From Chitinophaga oryzae (GTDB lineage Bacteria; Bacteroidota; Bacteroidia; Chitinophagales; Chitinophagaceae), in assembly GCF_012516375.2 (NCBI RefSeq), contig NZ_CP051204.2, positions 7,378,001 to 7,442,000 on the forward strand: a stretch of DNA of 64,000 nt. Reading direction: 5' to 3'. Each line of letters starts with the position of its first letter. Position 1 is the stretch's first letter. Of the stretch, positions 63,150 through 64,000 are shown one piece after another. The translations under genes and the position numbers were made by a program. Below the pieces are notes generated by a model. The model was not told the DNA's origin and searched no databases. It was given only the letters and a program-made list of their open reading frames with translations.

Positions 63150-63222
63150 GATTTACGATTTAGGGATTTTTTGATTTATGATTTTAAAATCTCAGAATCG
63201 TAAATCAAAAAATCCCCAAATA
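63150..63222. repeat. Palindrome between rpoA and rplQ
   Basis: The left arm ATTTAGGGATTTTTTGATTT continues as ATGATTTT (63158-63185); the right arm reads AAAATCTCAGAATCGTAAAT, then CAAAAAATCCCCAAAT (63186-63221). It pairs with few mismatches. The words GATTTTTTGATTT also occur in the 31950-32105 element. Confidence 0.85.
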
Positions 63223-63225
63223 ATT

Positions 63226-64000
63226 TTATTCTTCTTCGAGTTTCAGTTTGGACAGGTCCATACCGAAGTGCAGGCCTCTTTCGCCGAGTACCTGTTCGAT
63301 TTCGCTGAGGGATTTCTGGCCGAAGTTTCTGAACTTCATCAGTTCTTCCTGTTCGTATTGTACCAGTTCGCTCAGGGAGTTGATTTTCGCTGCTTTCAGA
63401 CAGTTGAAGGCACGCACGCTCAGATCGAGGTCTTCGAGTGGTGTTTTCAGGATCTTGCGCAGTTGCAGTGTTTGTTCGTCCACTACATCTTCTTTTTCAG
63501 TGTCTTTGGTATCAAAGCTGATGTTTTCATCGGTGATGATCATCAGGTGCTGAATGAGGATGCGGGAAGCTTGTTTCACTGCTTCTTCCGGGTGGATGGT
63601 ACCGTCTGTGACAACCTCCATGATGAGTTTTTCATAGTCGGTTTTTTGTTCCACACGGGTATTTTCTATGCTGTACTTTACGTTTTTGATGGGCGTAAAG
63701 ATAGAGTCAATAGCGATGTAGCCGAATACTGCATCTTTGGGTTTGTTTTCCTCTGCTGGCACGTAACCGCGGCCTTTGCCGATGGTCAGTTCGATATCCA
63801 GTTTGGCAGAAGGGTCCAGGGTGCAGATCAGCAGTTCCGGGTTCATGATCTGGAAAGCGCTGGTGGCTTTTTCGATCATGTCAGCGCGGAATTCTGTTTT
63901 GCCTTTGATGGACAGGGTAATCTTTTCGTTCGTTACGTCGTTTTCAGCGATCTTTTTGAAGCGAACCTGTTTCAGGTTCAGGATGATCTCTGTAACGTCT
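63226..64000 (-). CDS. rpoA: RNA polymerase alpha subunit, N-terminus cut by window edge
   Basis: About 258 C-terminal residues are visible; the frame runs open past the right window edge (last full codon at 63997-63999), so a Met at 63879 is an internal residue. The N-terminal dimerisation domain ends near FGYIAIDSIFTPIKNVKYSIENTRVEQKTDYEKL; the C-terminal DNA-binding domain follows with EDLDLSVRAFNCLKAAKINSLSELVQYEQEELMKFRNFGQKSLSEI. It binds UP elements and regulators. rplQ lies downstream as usual. Confidence 0.95.
   Translation of the reverse strand, partial: DVTEIILNLKQVRFKKIAENDVTNEKITLSIKGKTEFRADMIEKATSAFQIMNPELLICTLDPSAKLDIELTIGKGRGYVPAEENKPKDAVFGYIAIDSIFTPIKNVKYSIENTRVEQKTDYEKLIMEVVTDGTIHPEEAVKQASRILIQHLMIITDENISFDTKDTEKEDVVDEQTLQLRKILKTPLEDLDLSVRAFNCLKAAKINSLSELVQYEQEELMKFRNFGQKSLSEIEQVLGERGLHFGMDLSKLKLEEE

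Overview
The window looks like chromosomal core DNA of a Bacteroidota bacterium, most likely a Chitinophaga-like member of the Chitinophagia. Signs are TAnnTTTG-type promoter boxes, weak ribosome binding sites, a type III glutamine synthetase, a TamL-type lipoprotein assembly factor, a type IX secretion plug protein, a fused alpha/beta E1 dehydrogenase, a PafA-type phosphatase and an L17 protein with a charged tail. Base composition is near 50 percent GC. I see no prophage, transposase gene, CRISPR array or tRNA. The species assignment is inference.

Layout. 1-5134 (minus) is an operon of SpoIIM, DUF4129, DUF4350, MoxR ATPase and a DUF58 protein cut by the window edge; a divergent RDD gene follows, then a second RDD gene whose end is frameshifted and a DUF5684 gene. 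7183-7274 is an SRP RNA, followed by transaldolase and the glycerol genes glpK-glpF. 10377-10923 is a repeat-rich gap, then NADH dehydrogenase II, the T9SS plug and a LolC/E-like permease. 14973-19029 is a three-gene operon (TrmH methyltransferase and two exported proteins of unknown role), divergent from TamL. truB, a methyltransferase, aroE, a phosphosulfolactate synthase homologue, a TPR protein, small exported proteins, an enoyl-CoA hydratase and a PafA phosphatase lead to an alpha-oxoamine synthase at 30703. A PepSY reductase and TonB receptor pair (iron uptake) comes next, then purL, glutamine synthetase III, accC-accB-efp, mdh, transporters, YebC, an orphan response regulator, a 2-hydroxyacid dehydrogenase, the fused branched-chain or pyruvate E1, an aminotransferase, carA and the end of the ribosomal operon (rplQ, rpoA).

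The features I find most worth attention are not standard genes. (1) The gene-free 59700-60384 region carries two copies of a conserved block followed by a hairpin, each behind a promoter-like box: candidate small RNAs. (2) At least six intergenic palindromes are built from short degenerate words; two of them fill the entire gap between convergent genes and one contains a perfect 44-bp inverted repeat. (3) EF-P has an arginine-type tip loop rather than the lysine loop usual in this phylum. (4) A phosphosulfolactate synthase homologue lies near an alpha-oxoamine synthase, which suggests sulfonolipid (capnine) synthesis. (5) The MoxR/SpoIIM/RDD locus is a conserved membrane system without an assigned function.
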